DNA of 56,689 bases, taken from Bacteroidota bacterium. Lineage in GTDB: Bacteria > Bacteroidota > Bacteroidia > Chitinophagales > Chitinophagaceae. The position numbers and the translations under genes are program-made. The stretch covers positions 1 through 56,689 of the forward strand of contig JAEZLJ010000038.1 of the NCBI GenBank assembly GCA_023415275.1. Reading direction: 5' to 3'. Shown here piece after piece: positions 36,696-44,136 of this stretch (position 1 is its first letter; the number at the start of each line of letters is the position of its first letter). The notes below the pieces were generated by a model that saw nothing but the letters and a program-made list of their open reading frames with translations, had not been told where the DNA came from and ran no database searches.

Positions 36696-37109
36696 TTAAG
36701 CAGGATATTCAACATAATTGCGAGGTGTTTCAAATAGCCTGATGAACAAATCTAATGAAGGCTCAATATGCGGCCGCAAGATATCATAAATGACCATGGC
36801 AATATTTTCCGCTGTTGGATTCAGATCCTTAAATTCTTCCAAGTCTATGTTCAAATTCTTATGATCGAATTTTTCCAATACCTTTTCATTGACAAGGTCT
36901 GAGAGTACCTTCAGGTCCATTACAAACCCGGTTTCGTTATTGATCTCCCCGGTCACCTTAATTTCCAACTCGTAATTATGCCCATGATAATTGGGGAAAC
37001 TGCACTTGCCAAAAGTAGCTGAATTAGCTTCAGCAGACCAGTCGGGCCTGTATAAGCGATGAGCGGCATTGAAATGTTCACGTCGTACTACAGCAACTTT
37101 TTTATTCAT
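36696..37109 (-). CDS. queD: 6-carboxytetrahydropterin synthase (QueD-like)
   Basis: The 137-residue product has the zinc histidines (H17 in EHFNAAHRL, H42 and H44 in NYHGHNYELEI) and a cysteine (C36 in FGKCSFPN) in the position expected for catalysis. QueD converts dihydroneopterin triphosphate to 6-carboxy-5,6,7,8-tetrahydropterin for queuosine. A true 6-pyruvoyl-tetrahydropterin synthase is possible from sequence alone. Adjacency to folE fits either. It is the first gene of its operon, divergent from mqnB. Confidence 0.9.
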   Translation of the reverse strand: MNKKVAVVRREHFNAAHRLYRPDWSAEANSATFGKCSFPNYHGHNYELEIKVTGEINNETGFVMDLKVLSDLVNEKVLEKFDHKNLNIDLEEFKDLNPTAENIAMVIYDILRPHIEPSLDLFIRLFETPRNYVEYPA

Positions 37110-37181
37110 ATTTCAGTGTCAATAACAATTGTACAAAGCTAAGGGTTGCTTAAAAGTTGTTTAATTTACGATTTTTGACTC

Positions 37182-37829
37182 ATGGAAGTTCTTCTTTGTG
37201 CGGCTACAAGATATGAGATTGAGCCTATTGTCCAATATATAGCATCGGAAAAACTGGAAAATATCAATATCCTGGTTACAGGTATAGGATTACCCGCTGC
37301 CACTTACCAGCTTACTAAAAATATTTATCAACGAAGGCCCGACCTGGTTATACAGGCGGGCATAGCAGGAGCACTCGATACTTCCCTGCAGCTTGGCGAG
37401 GTGGTGCTTGTTTCGTCAGAATGCATAGGTGACCTTGGGGTAACAGAGCAAGGCGAGTTTAAATCAGTTTTTGATATGAACCTTGTTGCCAACAATGAAT
37501 ATCCCTGGAGCAACGGGCTTTTAGTGAATGATGCCAGCTTGATGGACACTGTCGGTTTACGGAGGGTTCCAGGCGTAACCATCAATGAGATCACTACCCT
37601 GCCTTCAAAAATTGATTATTATAGGAACATCCTTGGCGCATCAATAGAATCTATGGAAGGGGCTGCCTTGCATTATGTGGGACTGATGGAAAAGATTCCT
37701 TTTCTACAAGTGAGATCATTGTCGAACTTTGCCGGTGAAAGAGACAAAAGCAAATGGGTTTTTAAAGAAGCCATTGAAAATTTAAATAAGGAAGTAATAT
37801 CTATCATTTCAAAATTTGTGAGACTATGA
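37182..37829 (+). CDS. mqnB: futalosine hydrolase
   Basis: The 215-residue product is a nucleosidase of the PNP/UDP family. It removes the base from futalosine to give dehypoxanthine futalosine in the alternative menaquinone pathway. Visible features are ILVTGIGLPAATYQL, the phosphorylase-like LVIQAGIAGALD and the purine-site ASIESMEGAALHYVG. Identity as MqnB rather than an MTA/SAH nucleosidase rests mainly on the directly overlapping mqnD gene, 4 nt shared (ATGA). Confidence 0.92.
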   Translation: MEVLLCAATRYEIEPIVQYIASEKLENINILVTGIGLPAATYQLTKNIYQRRPDLVIQAGIAGALDTSLQLGEVVLVSSECIGDLGVTEQGEFKSVFDMNLVANNEYPWSNGLLVNDASLMDTVGLRRVPGVTINEITTLPSKIDYYRNILGASIESMEGAALHYVGLMEKIPFLQVRSLSNFAGERDKSKWVFKEAIENLNKEVISIISKFVRL

Positions 37830-38647
37830 AGCTGAGCCTGGGATTTTCACCCTGCCCTAATGATACTTTCATTTTTGATGCATTGGTCAATGGTAAAATA
37901 GACACAGAAGGATTGGAATTTGAACCGGTACTGGAAGATGTGCAAACCCTTAACGAGTGGGCATCTGTTGGAAAATTAAGCATCACCAAATTAAGCTTTC
38001 CGGCTTTGTTCAATAACCTGGACAAGTACAGCTTATTACATTCAGGAGCTGCCTTAGGCAAAGGAGTAGGTCCACTTTTGATCGGGAAAAAGATGGTGGA
38101 CATCAGGGAGATCGCCAATTGTACCGTAGCCATACCGGGAGAAAATACAACAGCCAACTTTTTACTGAGCTTCGCCTTCCCTAACATCGTTAGCAAAACA
38201 CCTTTCCTGTTCTCGCAGATAGAAGATGCGGTGCTGGAAGAGAAAGCAGACCTTGGCGTGATCATACATGAGAACCGCTTTACTTACCAGCAAAAAGGAT
38301 TACATAAGATTTGCGACCTGGGTGAAGTATGGGAAGAACGTCAAAATGCACCTATACCACTGGGTGGTATAGCCGCTAAAAAAGAATTAGGAAGTGATAT
38401 CATTGAAAAAGTGCAACGGCTGATCAGGAAAAGCGTTGAATTATCTTTCCAATCATACCCACAAATTGCTCCTTATATTAAAGAGCATGCACAAGCGATG
38501 GATGAACAGGTAATGAGGCAGCATATTGAACTGTATGTAAATGATCACAGTATTGACCTGGGAGAACAGGGAAAGAATGCTGTTGAACAATTATATAAGG
38601 TTTACCGCACGCAAAATGATTTGACAACGCAAGAGGCCCTATTTTGA
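37826..38647 (+). CDS. mqnD: 1,4-dihydroxy-6-naphthoate synthase
   Basis: The 273-residue product begins MKLSLGFSPCPNDTFIFDAL, the signature of MqnD. The enzyme converts cyclic dehypoxanthine futalosine to 1,4-dihydroxy-6-naphthoate. Further family segments are ITKLSFPALFNNLDKY and LGVIIHENRFTYQQKGL. The start overlaps the mqnB stop as ATGA, so translation is coupled. The pair shows that menaquinone is made by the futalosine route here; mqnA and mqnC are not in the window. Confidence 0.95.
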   Translation: MKLSLGFSPCPNDTFIFDALVNGKIDTEGLEFEPVLEDVQTLNEWASVGKLSITKLSFPALFNNLDKYSLLHSGAALGKGVGPLLIGKKMVDIREIANCTVAIPGENTTANFLLSFAFPNIVSKTPFLFSQIEDAVLEEKADLGVIIHENRFTYQQKGLHKICDLGEVWEERQNAPIPLGGIAAKKELGSDIIEKVQRLIRKSVELSFQSYPQIAPYIKEHAQAMDEQVMRQHIELYVNDHSIDLGEQGKNAVEQLYKVYRTQNDLTTQEALF

Positions 38648-38685
38648 AGACCTGCAGTTATTCAATTATAAGCCAGCAAGCGCGG

Positions 38686-39501
38686 TCAGGCAAATAGTGG
38701 TGCCACCAGACTTTGATAGATACCGGAGGTAAATAGTTGAGGATATTCCTTCTTCCTGAATGTTTTTACAGATTTAATTCCATAGATAGCATTGGAAAGG
38801 AATATCTCATCTGCTCGTAAAAGATCCTCTTCCGTCAAAGCCTCCTGGTGAACAGCATAATTCAGCTTTTTGAGATGATCTATAAGGTATCGGCGCATCA
38901 CACCATTTACACAACCCTGGTGGAGCGCAGGTGTAAAAATTTCATTGTTATTGATCACAAACACGTTGGCCTTTGAACTGTCGCAAATGTTATTGTCACT
39001 GTTCAATACTATAGCATCATCAAATCCTTCGTTAATAGCATACAGACCGGCCATGACATATGGAAGGAAGTTGGCAGTTTTCAGGTTACTGAAAGCATCC
39101 ATAGATTTACGAGCCAATGGATAGATGGTAATGGAAATTTCTGGCACCTGGTCTTTAATAACTTCAGCTGACATAGGTTGGGCTTCAATAAGTATTTCGG
39201 CCTTGCCTTCCATATTCCTGAAAGCCGCCAGGCGTACCCTGCCCGACTGAAGGCATTCGTTCAATGAACACAGCTCAATGATCCATTGACTAATTTGCTC
39301 TGCGGAAATGGTATGGCTGATCTTTAAAATCAATAAGCTGGTAACCAGTCTTTCATAATGATGGGAAAAGAGAGGAATACTGCCATTAGCAATTCTTATG
39401 GTTTCAAACACACCATCGCCATATTTGAAACCCCGGTTATCTGCTTTGAGAACAGGTGTTTGATCTTGTATCATACTACCATTGAAACAAACATAGCCCA
39501 T
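38686..39501 (-). CDS. class IV aminotransferase / aminodeoxychorismate lyase-like
   Basis: The 271-residue product is a fold-IV PLP enzyme. It has the N-terminal NRGFKYGDGVFETIR, the PLP lysine in NLKTANFLPYV, and the C-terminal EIFLSNAIYGIKSV. The family covers branched-chain aminotransferase, D-amino acid aminotransferase and 4-amino-4-deoxychorismate lyase (PabC). The GDGVFETIR form and short length favour the PabC-like group, possibly linked to folate through nearby folE, but this is not decisive. It converges on mqnD. Confidence 0.82.
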   Translation of the reverse strand: MGYVCFNGSMIQDQTPVLKADNRGFKYGDGVFETIRIANGSIPLFSHHYERLVTSLLILKISHTISAEQISQWIIELCSLNECLQSGRVRLAAFRNMEGKAEILIEAQPMSAEVIKDQVPEISITIYPLARKSMDAFSNLKTANFLPYVMAGLYAINEGFDDAIVLNSDNNICDSSKANVFVINNNEIFTPALHQGCVNGVMRRYLIDHLKKLNYAVHQEALTEEDLLRADEIFLSNAIYGIKSVKTFRKKEYPQLFTSGIYQSLVAPLFA

Positions 39502-39514
39502 AGCTCAAAAATGA

Positions 39515-39550
39515 ATAAAAAAAGCCATTTACTGCTGCAGTAAATGGCTT
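39515..39550 (-). terminator. intrinsic terminator of the first NarL regulator
   Basis: A 14-bp perfect stem AAGCCATTTACTGC/GCAGTAAATGGCTT (39522-39535 and 39537-39550) leads into a T tract on the minus strand, 20 nt past the response regulator stop codon. Confidence 0.9.
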
Positions 39551-39569
39551 AACAATATTATTTCAAAGC

Positions 39570-40235
39570 TCAGGCCTGTTCAACAATACCGGCTTTAACG
39601 GCATACATGACAAGACCGGCCATTGATTTGACGCCAGTTTTTGTTTTGAGTTTATCCCTGATGGCTTCTACCGTCCTGGGACTAAGGTCTACGATATCTG
39701 CTATTTCCTTAGTGCTTTTTTCTTCGCACATTAGTTTTAAAATAGTGATCTCTTTATCAGTAAGCTGCACTTCCTGCATGGGGCTTTCCTGTGGCTTCTT
39801 CATTCTCAAACCATTCAATAGTGCTTTATTGGTAAGATCATTGAAGAAAAACTCCTGCTCATAGCAAGTCCTGATAGCCTGGTAAATAGTTTCTGAATCT
39901 GACTCCTTTGTGAGATATGAATTGGCCCCGATCTCCATCATTTTAGTGATGATGGAAGGATCATTATTCATAGACAGCATGATCACCTTCATTTCCGGAT
40001 ATAGCTTTTTGATCTCAGGCAATGTGGTGTATCCATCCATTATAGGCATATGTATATCAAGAAGAATAACATCGGGCTTAATATGCTTCAATAAGTTCAT
40101 CAGTTGCATGCCATTTTCTGCTTCGGCGATCATCTGGATGTCCTTTCGGCTGGAGAGTGAGGTTTTTACACCTGTACGGAAAAGAGCATGGTCATCCGCG
40201 ATGGCAACTTTGATAATAGAGTCGAGATTTTTCAT
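39570..40235 (-). CDS. NarL/LuxR-type response regulator (RR1)
   Basis: The 221-residue product has a receiver domain (about 8-125) with phosphoacceptor D60 in VILLDIHMP and the acidic pair DD at 14-15. A LuxR-type helix-turn-helix follows (about 155-215), with LTDKEITILKLMCEEKSTKEIA and LSPRTVEAIRDKL. It is a DNA-binding regulator activated by phosphorylation. It is one of three close homologues within 5.2 kb. Its upstream gap carries a GTAANNTTAC motif (40405-40414) and a near-palindrome AGGTT-ATA-AACCT (40259-40271). The cognate kinase is probably the one at 43271-44113. Confidence 0.93.
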   Translation of the reverse strand: MKNLDSIIKVAIADDHALFRTGVKTSLSSRKDIQMIAEAENGMQLMNLLKHIKPDVILLDIHMPIMDGYTTLPEIKKLYPEMKVIMLSMNNDPSIITKMMEIGANSYLTKESDSETIYQAIRTCYEQEFFFNDLTNKALLNGLRMKKPQESPMQEVQLTDKEITILKLMCEEKSTKEIADIVDLSPRTVEAIRDKLKTKTGVKSMAGLVMYAVKAGIVEQA

Positions 40236-40404
40236 AAGGAATTTTTAGTTAGACTTCTAGGTTATAAACCTTGTGCAATTTGGCAAAAAACGGGGGAATA
40301 TTATATAGTACTACTACGTTATTTTTTATTGTGGAAAGTACGATTACTTAGAAAATTTTCAGACCTGAATGGGAAAAATAAGGGATTTACCTTACCTGGC
40401 AGGT

Positions 40405-40414
40405 GTAAACTTAC
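40405..40414. promoter_or_regulatory. GTAANNTTAC motif upstream of RR1
   Basis: GTAAACTTAC lies 170 bp upstream of the RR1 start codon. The same GTAA-NN-TTAC arms occur before RR2 (42032-42041) and before the 29-codon ORF (42279-42288). It may be a binding site for one of the local NarL-type regulators; that is inference. Confidence 0.4.
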
Positions 40415-40478
40415 GAATCGTGATCTTGAATACTCATCAATAATCATTTGCTTTCCCTTATTAATTTAAAAGAATAGA

Positions 40479-41237
40479 CTAAGAAACCTTTTTTACCACG
40501 ATATATATACGCCCATCCCCCATGACAAACCTTCTTTTCCTAGGGGTACTAAACAGGTCTTTAGTGGCAAGTCCAGCTGTACTGAACATGGTTTCCAACT
40601 CATCAAGAGAGAAGATATAATCTATGCCATTTAATACATCAACAGTTCCGTCGGGCGAAACGATTGTTTGCTCAGACTCTATGCGGCTGGGCTGGAAATG
40701 AAATTTATAGTCCAGCAGGTATTTATACGGTCCTACATGGTACCATTCCTTTTCTTTAAAATGCTTAACGGCTATTTCAGCAATCATCCAGGAATTAATG
40801 ATCAATATGCCACTGGGGTTGAGATGATCAGACAATTTTTTTAAAATAAGGGTTGTCTCTTCCTTATTAAAAAACGAAAAGCTGTTGCCCATGCAAATAA
40901 TAGCATCATAAGTATCATCCAAAGACACCTCCAATGTTCTTGCCTGGTATGCCATTACCGGAAGGTTTTGTTCCTGTACAGCCAGATTGATCTCGTCTAT
41001 GTATTCTTTCAGGTTATCTATACTGGTAACTTGTACCCCTCGCTTAGCCAATTCAATACTGTGGCGGCCATATCCACACATGATATCCAAAACCTTATCC
41101 CCGGGCTGTAACCCGGCTGCTTCAATGATAAAATCAACTTCAGCTTCTGTCAGCCCATTTGGGATGAGCATTCTCCATACATCCTTATATACACTATTGA
41201 AAAAAGAATTATTGATGTTATCTGTACCGGTTTTCAT
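40479..41237 (-). CDS. SAM-dependent class I methyltransferase
   Basis: The 252-residue product has the methyltransferase-fold motif I in KVLDIMCGYGRHSIELA (about residues 48-64), the acidic SAM-ribose position in VTSIDNLKEY, and YDAIICMGNSFSFF as motif II. It resembles small-molecule methyltransferases rather than rRNA enzymes; the substrate is unknown. Its ATG overlaps the RR2 stop codon by one base (TAATG), so it is translationally coupled to a response regulator. This is an unusual pairing that places it in the signalling locus. Confidence 0.85.
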   Translation of the reverse strand: MKTGTDNINNSFFNSVYKDVWRMLIPNGLTEAEVDFIIEAAGLQPGDKVLDIMCGYGRHSIELAKRGVQVTSIDNLKEYIDEINLAVQEQNLPVMAYQARTLEVSLDDTYDAIICMGNSFSFFNKEETTLILKKLSDHLNPSGILIINSWMIAEIAVKHFKEKEWYHVGPYKYLLDYKFHFQPSRIESEQTIVSPDGTVDVLNGIDYIFSLDELETMFSTAGLATKDLFSTPRKRRFVMGDGRIYIVVKKVS

Positions 41238-41893
41238 TATTCCAGCAATTTATTGCGCATGGCATACATAACAAGGCCGGCAATGGTTTTAGCTCCTACT
41301 TTTTGCTTCATTTGCTGGCGGATGGTTTCTATGGTCCTGGGGCTTAAAAACACTTCTTTGGATATTTCCTCTGTGGTCTTGTCCTCGGCAATACATTTCA
41401 AAATTTTGATCTCTTTTTCTGAGAACTTGATGGGGTTGGGATAAAACTGGCGAACAGTTTTCTTATGCTGAAGTTTTAGAAGCACAGCTTTATTTACCAG
41501 GTCGTTAAAATAGAAGTCGTCATTCATGCAGGTAAGGATAGCCTGGTAGATCTCTTCAGGATCAGTGGTTTTAGTAAGATAGGCATTAGCCCCCATCTCC
41601 ATCATTTTGGTGATCATTTCCTGGTCATCGTACATAGTAAGTACAATGATCTTGATCTCCTCGTACTCCTTGCGCAAAATACCAATGGCGTTTACCCCAT
41701 CTATCTCCGGCATACGGATATCCATCAACAAGACATCTGGCTGCTTGAGCTTTAATTTGTGCATGAGGTCTTTACCATCCTCAGCTTCCCATAATATTTT
41801 TAGGTAATCGCGGTCTCTCAAGGCCATTTTAATACCATCCCGAAAGATCTTATGGTCATCGGCAATGGCCACTTTAATTTGCTGGGCAGTCAT
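41237..41893 (-). CDS. NarL/LuxR-type response regulator (RR2)
   Basis: The 218-residue product has a receiver domain with D58 in VLLMDIRMPE and a C-terminal LuxR-type helix-turn-helix with FSEKEIKILKCIAEDKTTEEIS and LSPRTIETIRQQM. It is the first gene of a two-gene unit with the SAM methyltransferase, and diverges from the 29-codon ORF/membrane protein/kinase unit across a 529-bp intergenic region rich in palindromes. It is more like RR1 and RR3 than typical unrelated regulators would be, which suggests local duplication. Confidence 0.93.
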   Translation of the reverse strand: MTAQQIKVAIADDHKIFRDGIKMALRDRDYLKILWEAEDGKDLMHKLKLKQPDVLLMDIRMPEIDGVNAIGILRKEYEEIKIIVLTMYDDQEMITKMMEMGANAYLTKTTDPEEIYQAILTCMNDDFYFNDLVNKAVLLKLQHKKTVRQFYPNPIKFSEKEIKILKCIAEDKTTEEISKEVFLSPRTIETIRQQMKQKVGAKTIAGLVMYAMRNKLLE

Positions 41894-42031
41894 GGAAATT
41901 GGTTTAAGTAATTGACTTATAAGCAGTAGTCTACAAAACTAATTGTTTTTTACTCTGAAATACTATGATCACAAAAAGATATTTTTCAGTTTTCAGAAAC
42001 GAGTAATTAGTAGAACCACGTTTGATACCTC

Positions 42032-42041
42032 GTAAATTTAC
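42032..42041. promoter_or_regulatory. GTAANNTTAC palindrome in the divergent region, RR2 side
   Basis: GTAAATTTAC is the core of the perfect 12-bp palindrome CGTAAATTTACG (42031-42042). It lies 139 bp upstream of the RR2 start codon. Confidence 0.45.
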
Positions 42042-42278
42042 GATTCCATACCAATTATAAAAGCTTTCGGGCAAATTCTTTTAAAATAGCTTGATTATGA
42101 AGTGCCAGGAGGATAATTTTCAATCTCAATATATAGAGCTTTGAAATACCTGCCTTATTGATAATCATCTATTGAAACCCTAGTTTAGACTTTTATCCGT
42201 AAAAATTGATCGGAATATTTCTTTTCATTGTTAGTAAAAATACTATTTTCATATCGTGAGAATACGCAATTTGCACAA

Positions 42279-42288
42279 GTAAGCTTAC
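42279..42288. promoter_or_regulatory. GTAANNTTAC palindrome in the divergent region, peptide side
   Basis: GTAAGCTTAC is the core of the perfect 12-bp palindrome AGTAAGCTTACT (42278-42289). It lies 135 bp upstream of the ATG of the 29-codon ORF, nearly the same distance as the copy before RR2. Confidence 0.45.
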
Positions 42289-42348
42289 TAGCAAAATGGG
42301 CTGAAAGGCTTGTAATCTCTGCATTATTAGTGAAAAATGAAATTTAAA

Positions 42349-42362
42349 GGGTTTATAAACCC
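42349..42362. promoter_or_regulatory. 14-bp perfect palindrome GGGTTTATAAACCC
   Basis: A perfect palindrome 61 bp upstream of the 29-codon ORF. A related near-palindrome (AGGTTTATAACCT read on the minus strand, 40271-40259) lies 24 bp before RR1. It could be an operator near the transcription start. Confidence 0.4.
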
Positions 42363-42370
42363 ATTGAAAT

Positions 42371-42400
42371 CGGATGTAGTCCTGGCAATATTTACATCCG
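42371..42400. promoter_or_regulatory. 8-bp inverted repeat before the 29-codon ORF
   Basis: CGGATGTA (42371-42378) and TACATCCG (42393-42400) form perfect arms around a 14-nt spacer, ending 22 nt before the ATG at 42423. It could be an operator, or an RNA hairpin in the leader. Confidence 0.45.
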
Positions 42401-42422
42401 TTAATAACAAAAACTTACTGTC

Positions 42423-42512
42423 ATGACAAAGAAAGTATTTAGAGCAGTACCCCCAATTGAATGGCCAACTAGTCCAACTAGCCCATCTACTCCAACTTGG
42501 TGGGAATTTTAA
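42423..42512 (+). CDS. 29-aa Pro/Thr/Trp-rich peptide, candidate signal or regulatory peptide
   Basis: The short ORF begins MTKKVFRAVPPIEW and ends PTWWEF. Between them four 9-bp units starting CCA encode a PTS-PTS-PST-PTW repeat. It holds 6 prolines, 5 threonines and 3 tryptophans, and lacks cysteine. No signal peptide is visible. An in-frame TAA (42405-42407) excludes a longer frame. It starts directly after an inverted repeat and is followed by a terminator-like hairpin, then by a seven-helix membrane protein, a histidine kinase and a response regulator. This order resembles peptide-pheromone cassettes, but no homologue is recognised and expression is unproven. It could be a leader peptide instead. 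Confidence 0.45.
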   Translation: MTKKVFRAVPPIEWPTSPTSPSTPTWWEF

Positions 42513-42532
42513 TTAAGAATTATTAAATCTTT

Positions 42533-42580
42533 AAAAGGTTTTCTATATTTGGCAAAAACCAAAACTATAGAAAACCTTTT
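42533..42580 (+). promoter_or_regulatory. long hairpin spanning the TTG start of the membrane protein
   Basis: AAAAGGTTTTCTATA (42533-42547) and its exact complement TATAGAAAACCTTTT (42566-42580) form a 15-bp perfect inverted repeat. Inside it TTTGG (42548-42552) pairs with CCAAA (42559-42563). The TTG start codon (42549-42551) lies in this inner stem. The 3' arm ends in a T run, so the structure resembles an intrinsic terminator placed 20 nt after the 29-codon ORF. It may end most transcripts, mask the start codon, or both. TATATTTG (42544-42551) also fits a -7 promoter element. Confidence 0.6.
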
Positions 42581-43253
42581 TGTATTACTAGCCATCTTTT
42601 CTGATCTCTTACCTATCTTACTTTTTGCTATTTTTTTTAAATCTATAAAGAGCAAAAGGATCATTTGGGTATTGATTGCATTTACTGTATTTGATTTTAT
42701 CACTAATCTTTCTCTTTACTATTTAATACCACCTAATTATCACAATTTTATTTATCCGGCCTTTACGCTTTTTGAATGTTTATTCTTTGCCGGTTTCTTT
42801 TATTATACCATATCAAAAGCTGCCACCAGGAAGCTGATCCTATATATAACCCTGGTATTCTCCATTTGCCTGATAGGCTATTATTTTTATTTATTCTTCA
42901 TTGTAAGAAATATTCCTGTACTGGATTCCATTCCTATTGGAATAGAATCCATCCTGATATTTATATTCTCATTCCTATATTTCTATGAGCAGCTGAACAA
43001 TACATCCAACTTTTTTATTTACAGCCAGGCTTCTTTTTGGGGGGTTTTAGGAATATTAATTTACTTATCCGGTTCTTTCTTCATTTATATTTTTGCAAAC
43101 CAGTTATCTATCCAGGAATTGAATAAATACTGGGTTATTACCAATATATCTTCTATAGTCAAGAATATATTTTTCACTATAGCTATTTATATTCAGGCCA
43201 ATGAATCTTTAAAAAAGCCACCCGGAAAATATAACTTGTACCCATCTAATTAA
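42549..43253 (+). CDS. seven-helix membrane protein of unknown family
   Basis: The 234-residue product is almost all hydrophobic. About seven segments are visible near residues 9-29, 37-58, 65-85, 93-115, 122-143, 152-177 and 188-210. The start must be the TTG at 42549 or a non-standard codon, because no in-frame ATG occurs anywhere in the gene and the product has no internal methionine. H64 and C76 lie in the third helix region (NYHNFIYPAFTLFEC). I do not recognise the family. Seventeen nt downstream is a kinase without a sensor domain, so this protein could be its receptor, or process the upstream peptide. Both are inference. Confidence 0.75.
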   Translation: MAKTKTIENLFVLLAIFSDLLPILLFAIFFKSIKSKRIIWVLIAFTVFDFITNLSLYYLIPPNYHNFIYPAFTLFECLFFAGFFYYTISKAATRKLILYITLVFSICLIGYYFYLFFIVRNIPVLDSIPIGIESILIFIFSFLYFYEQLNNTSNFFIYSQASFWGVLGILIYLSGSFFIYIFANQLSIQELNKYWVITNISSIVKNIFFTIAIYIQANESLKKPPGKYNLYPSN

Positions 43254-43270
43254 AATATAGCCACCAACCA

Positions 43271-44113
43271 ATGTACTTGCTGCAAGCCAATCCACCCGGT
43301 ATTTCCCTTGTTTTGTTCTTAGGAACACTTGGAATGCTTGCTTTGACCATAGGCCTGATCCTGTTTATCATATTTCACCAAAGGAAGGTAATACGCTACC
43401 AGTTGCGCCTTCAGTCAATGGAGCAGGAGCAACAAAAGATATTGCTCAACGCTTCTATAAGATTACAAGAAGAAGAACGTCAACGCCTGGCAGCTGACCT
43501 ACACGACGATGCAGGCCCCTTACTGGCCACAGCACGCCTGTACCTTAATGAAAACCTGGTGAACCAGGACAAGGCTACTCAACTGCAGTCTATTTTCCAG
43601 GCACGCCAGATACTGGATGATACTATCCAGTTGATAAGGAACATCAGCCATAGCCTGATGCCTCCGACCCTAAAAAACTTTGGACTTGAATCTGCCACTA
43701 ATGATCTATTTCAAAAGATCAGCGGATCTGGTACTATCAATGCCAGCAGCCGCTTTCATGATTACCGTGAGCGCTTAAAACCAGAAATAGAGCTTATTGT
43801 TTTCAGGGTGATCCAGGAACTGATCAATAATATCTTAAAACACAGTAATTCCAGCTTTATTCACCTGACACAAAATATGCATGATGGAATGTTCATACTG
43901 CGTATTCATCACGATGGAAGGGGAATAGTACAGGCAGATTTTGAAAAGCTGAATAAGAGCAATATAGGACTCGGCTTAAAGAATATAAACAGTCGTTTGA
44001 GAGTAGCCCAGGGAAAAATATTTTTTGAAAAAGACCCTTCCCAGACTTATTATAAGGTTACCATAGAGATCCCAAAAGAGGATGTAAATGAATCATTAAC
44101 GCATAATTCCTAA
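43271..44113 (+). CDS. HisKA_3-type sensor histidine kinase lacking a sensor domain
   Basis: The 280-residue product has one N-terminal membrane helix (about 13-35), a coiled linker, the HisKA_3 dimerisation box with phospho-accepting H78 in LAADLHDDAGPLLATARLYL, and a HATPase_c domain with N box ELINNILKHS and the glycine segment NIGLGLKNINSRL. No periplasmic or cytoplasmic sensor domain is present. This group pairs with NarL-type regulators, and RR3 follows 23 nt downstream. It is the only kinase in a locus with three such regulators, so it may phosphorylate more than one. Confidence 0.93.
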   Translation: MYLLQANPPGISLVLFLGTLGMLALTIGLILFIIFHQRKVIRYQLRLQSMEQEQQKILLNASIRLQEEERQRLAADLHDDAGPLLATARLYLNENLVNQDKATQLQSIFQARQILDDTIQLIRNISHSLMPPTLKNFGLESATNDLFQKISGSGTINASSRFHDYRERLKPEIELIVFRVIQELINNILKHSNSSFIHLTQNMHDGMFILRIHHDGRGIVQADFEKLNKSNIGLGLKNINSRLRVAQGKIFFEKDPSQTYYKVTIEIPKEDVNESLTHNS

Positions 44114-44136
44114 TTTTATCGCATCCCAACTGTGCT

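Noticed and set aside
40188..40469. Plus-strand frame of 93 codons between RR1 and the methyltransferase
   Set aside because: It begins inside RR1 antisense and has no domain; the gap is better explained as regulatory DNA.
40353..40478. Short minus-strand frame upstream of RR1 as a second signal peptide
   Set aside because: It has about 42 codons but no composition bias, no repeat and no similarity to the 29-codon ORF.
42549..43253. Membrane protein as an AgrB homologue
   Set aside because: It has about seven helices, and its single His/Cys pair is 12 residues apart rather than 7, so homology cannot be claimed.
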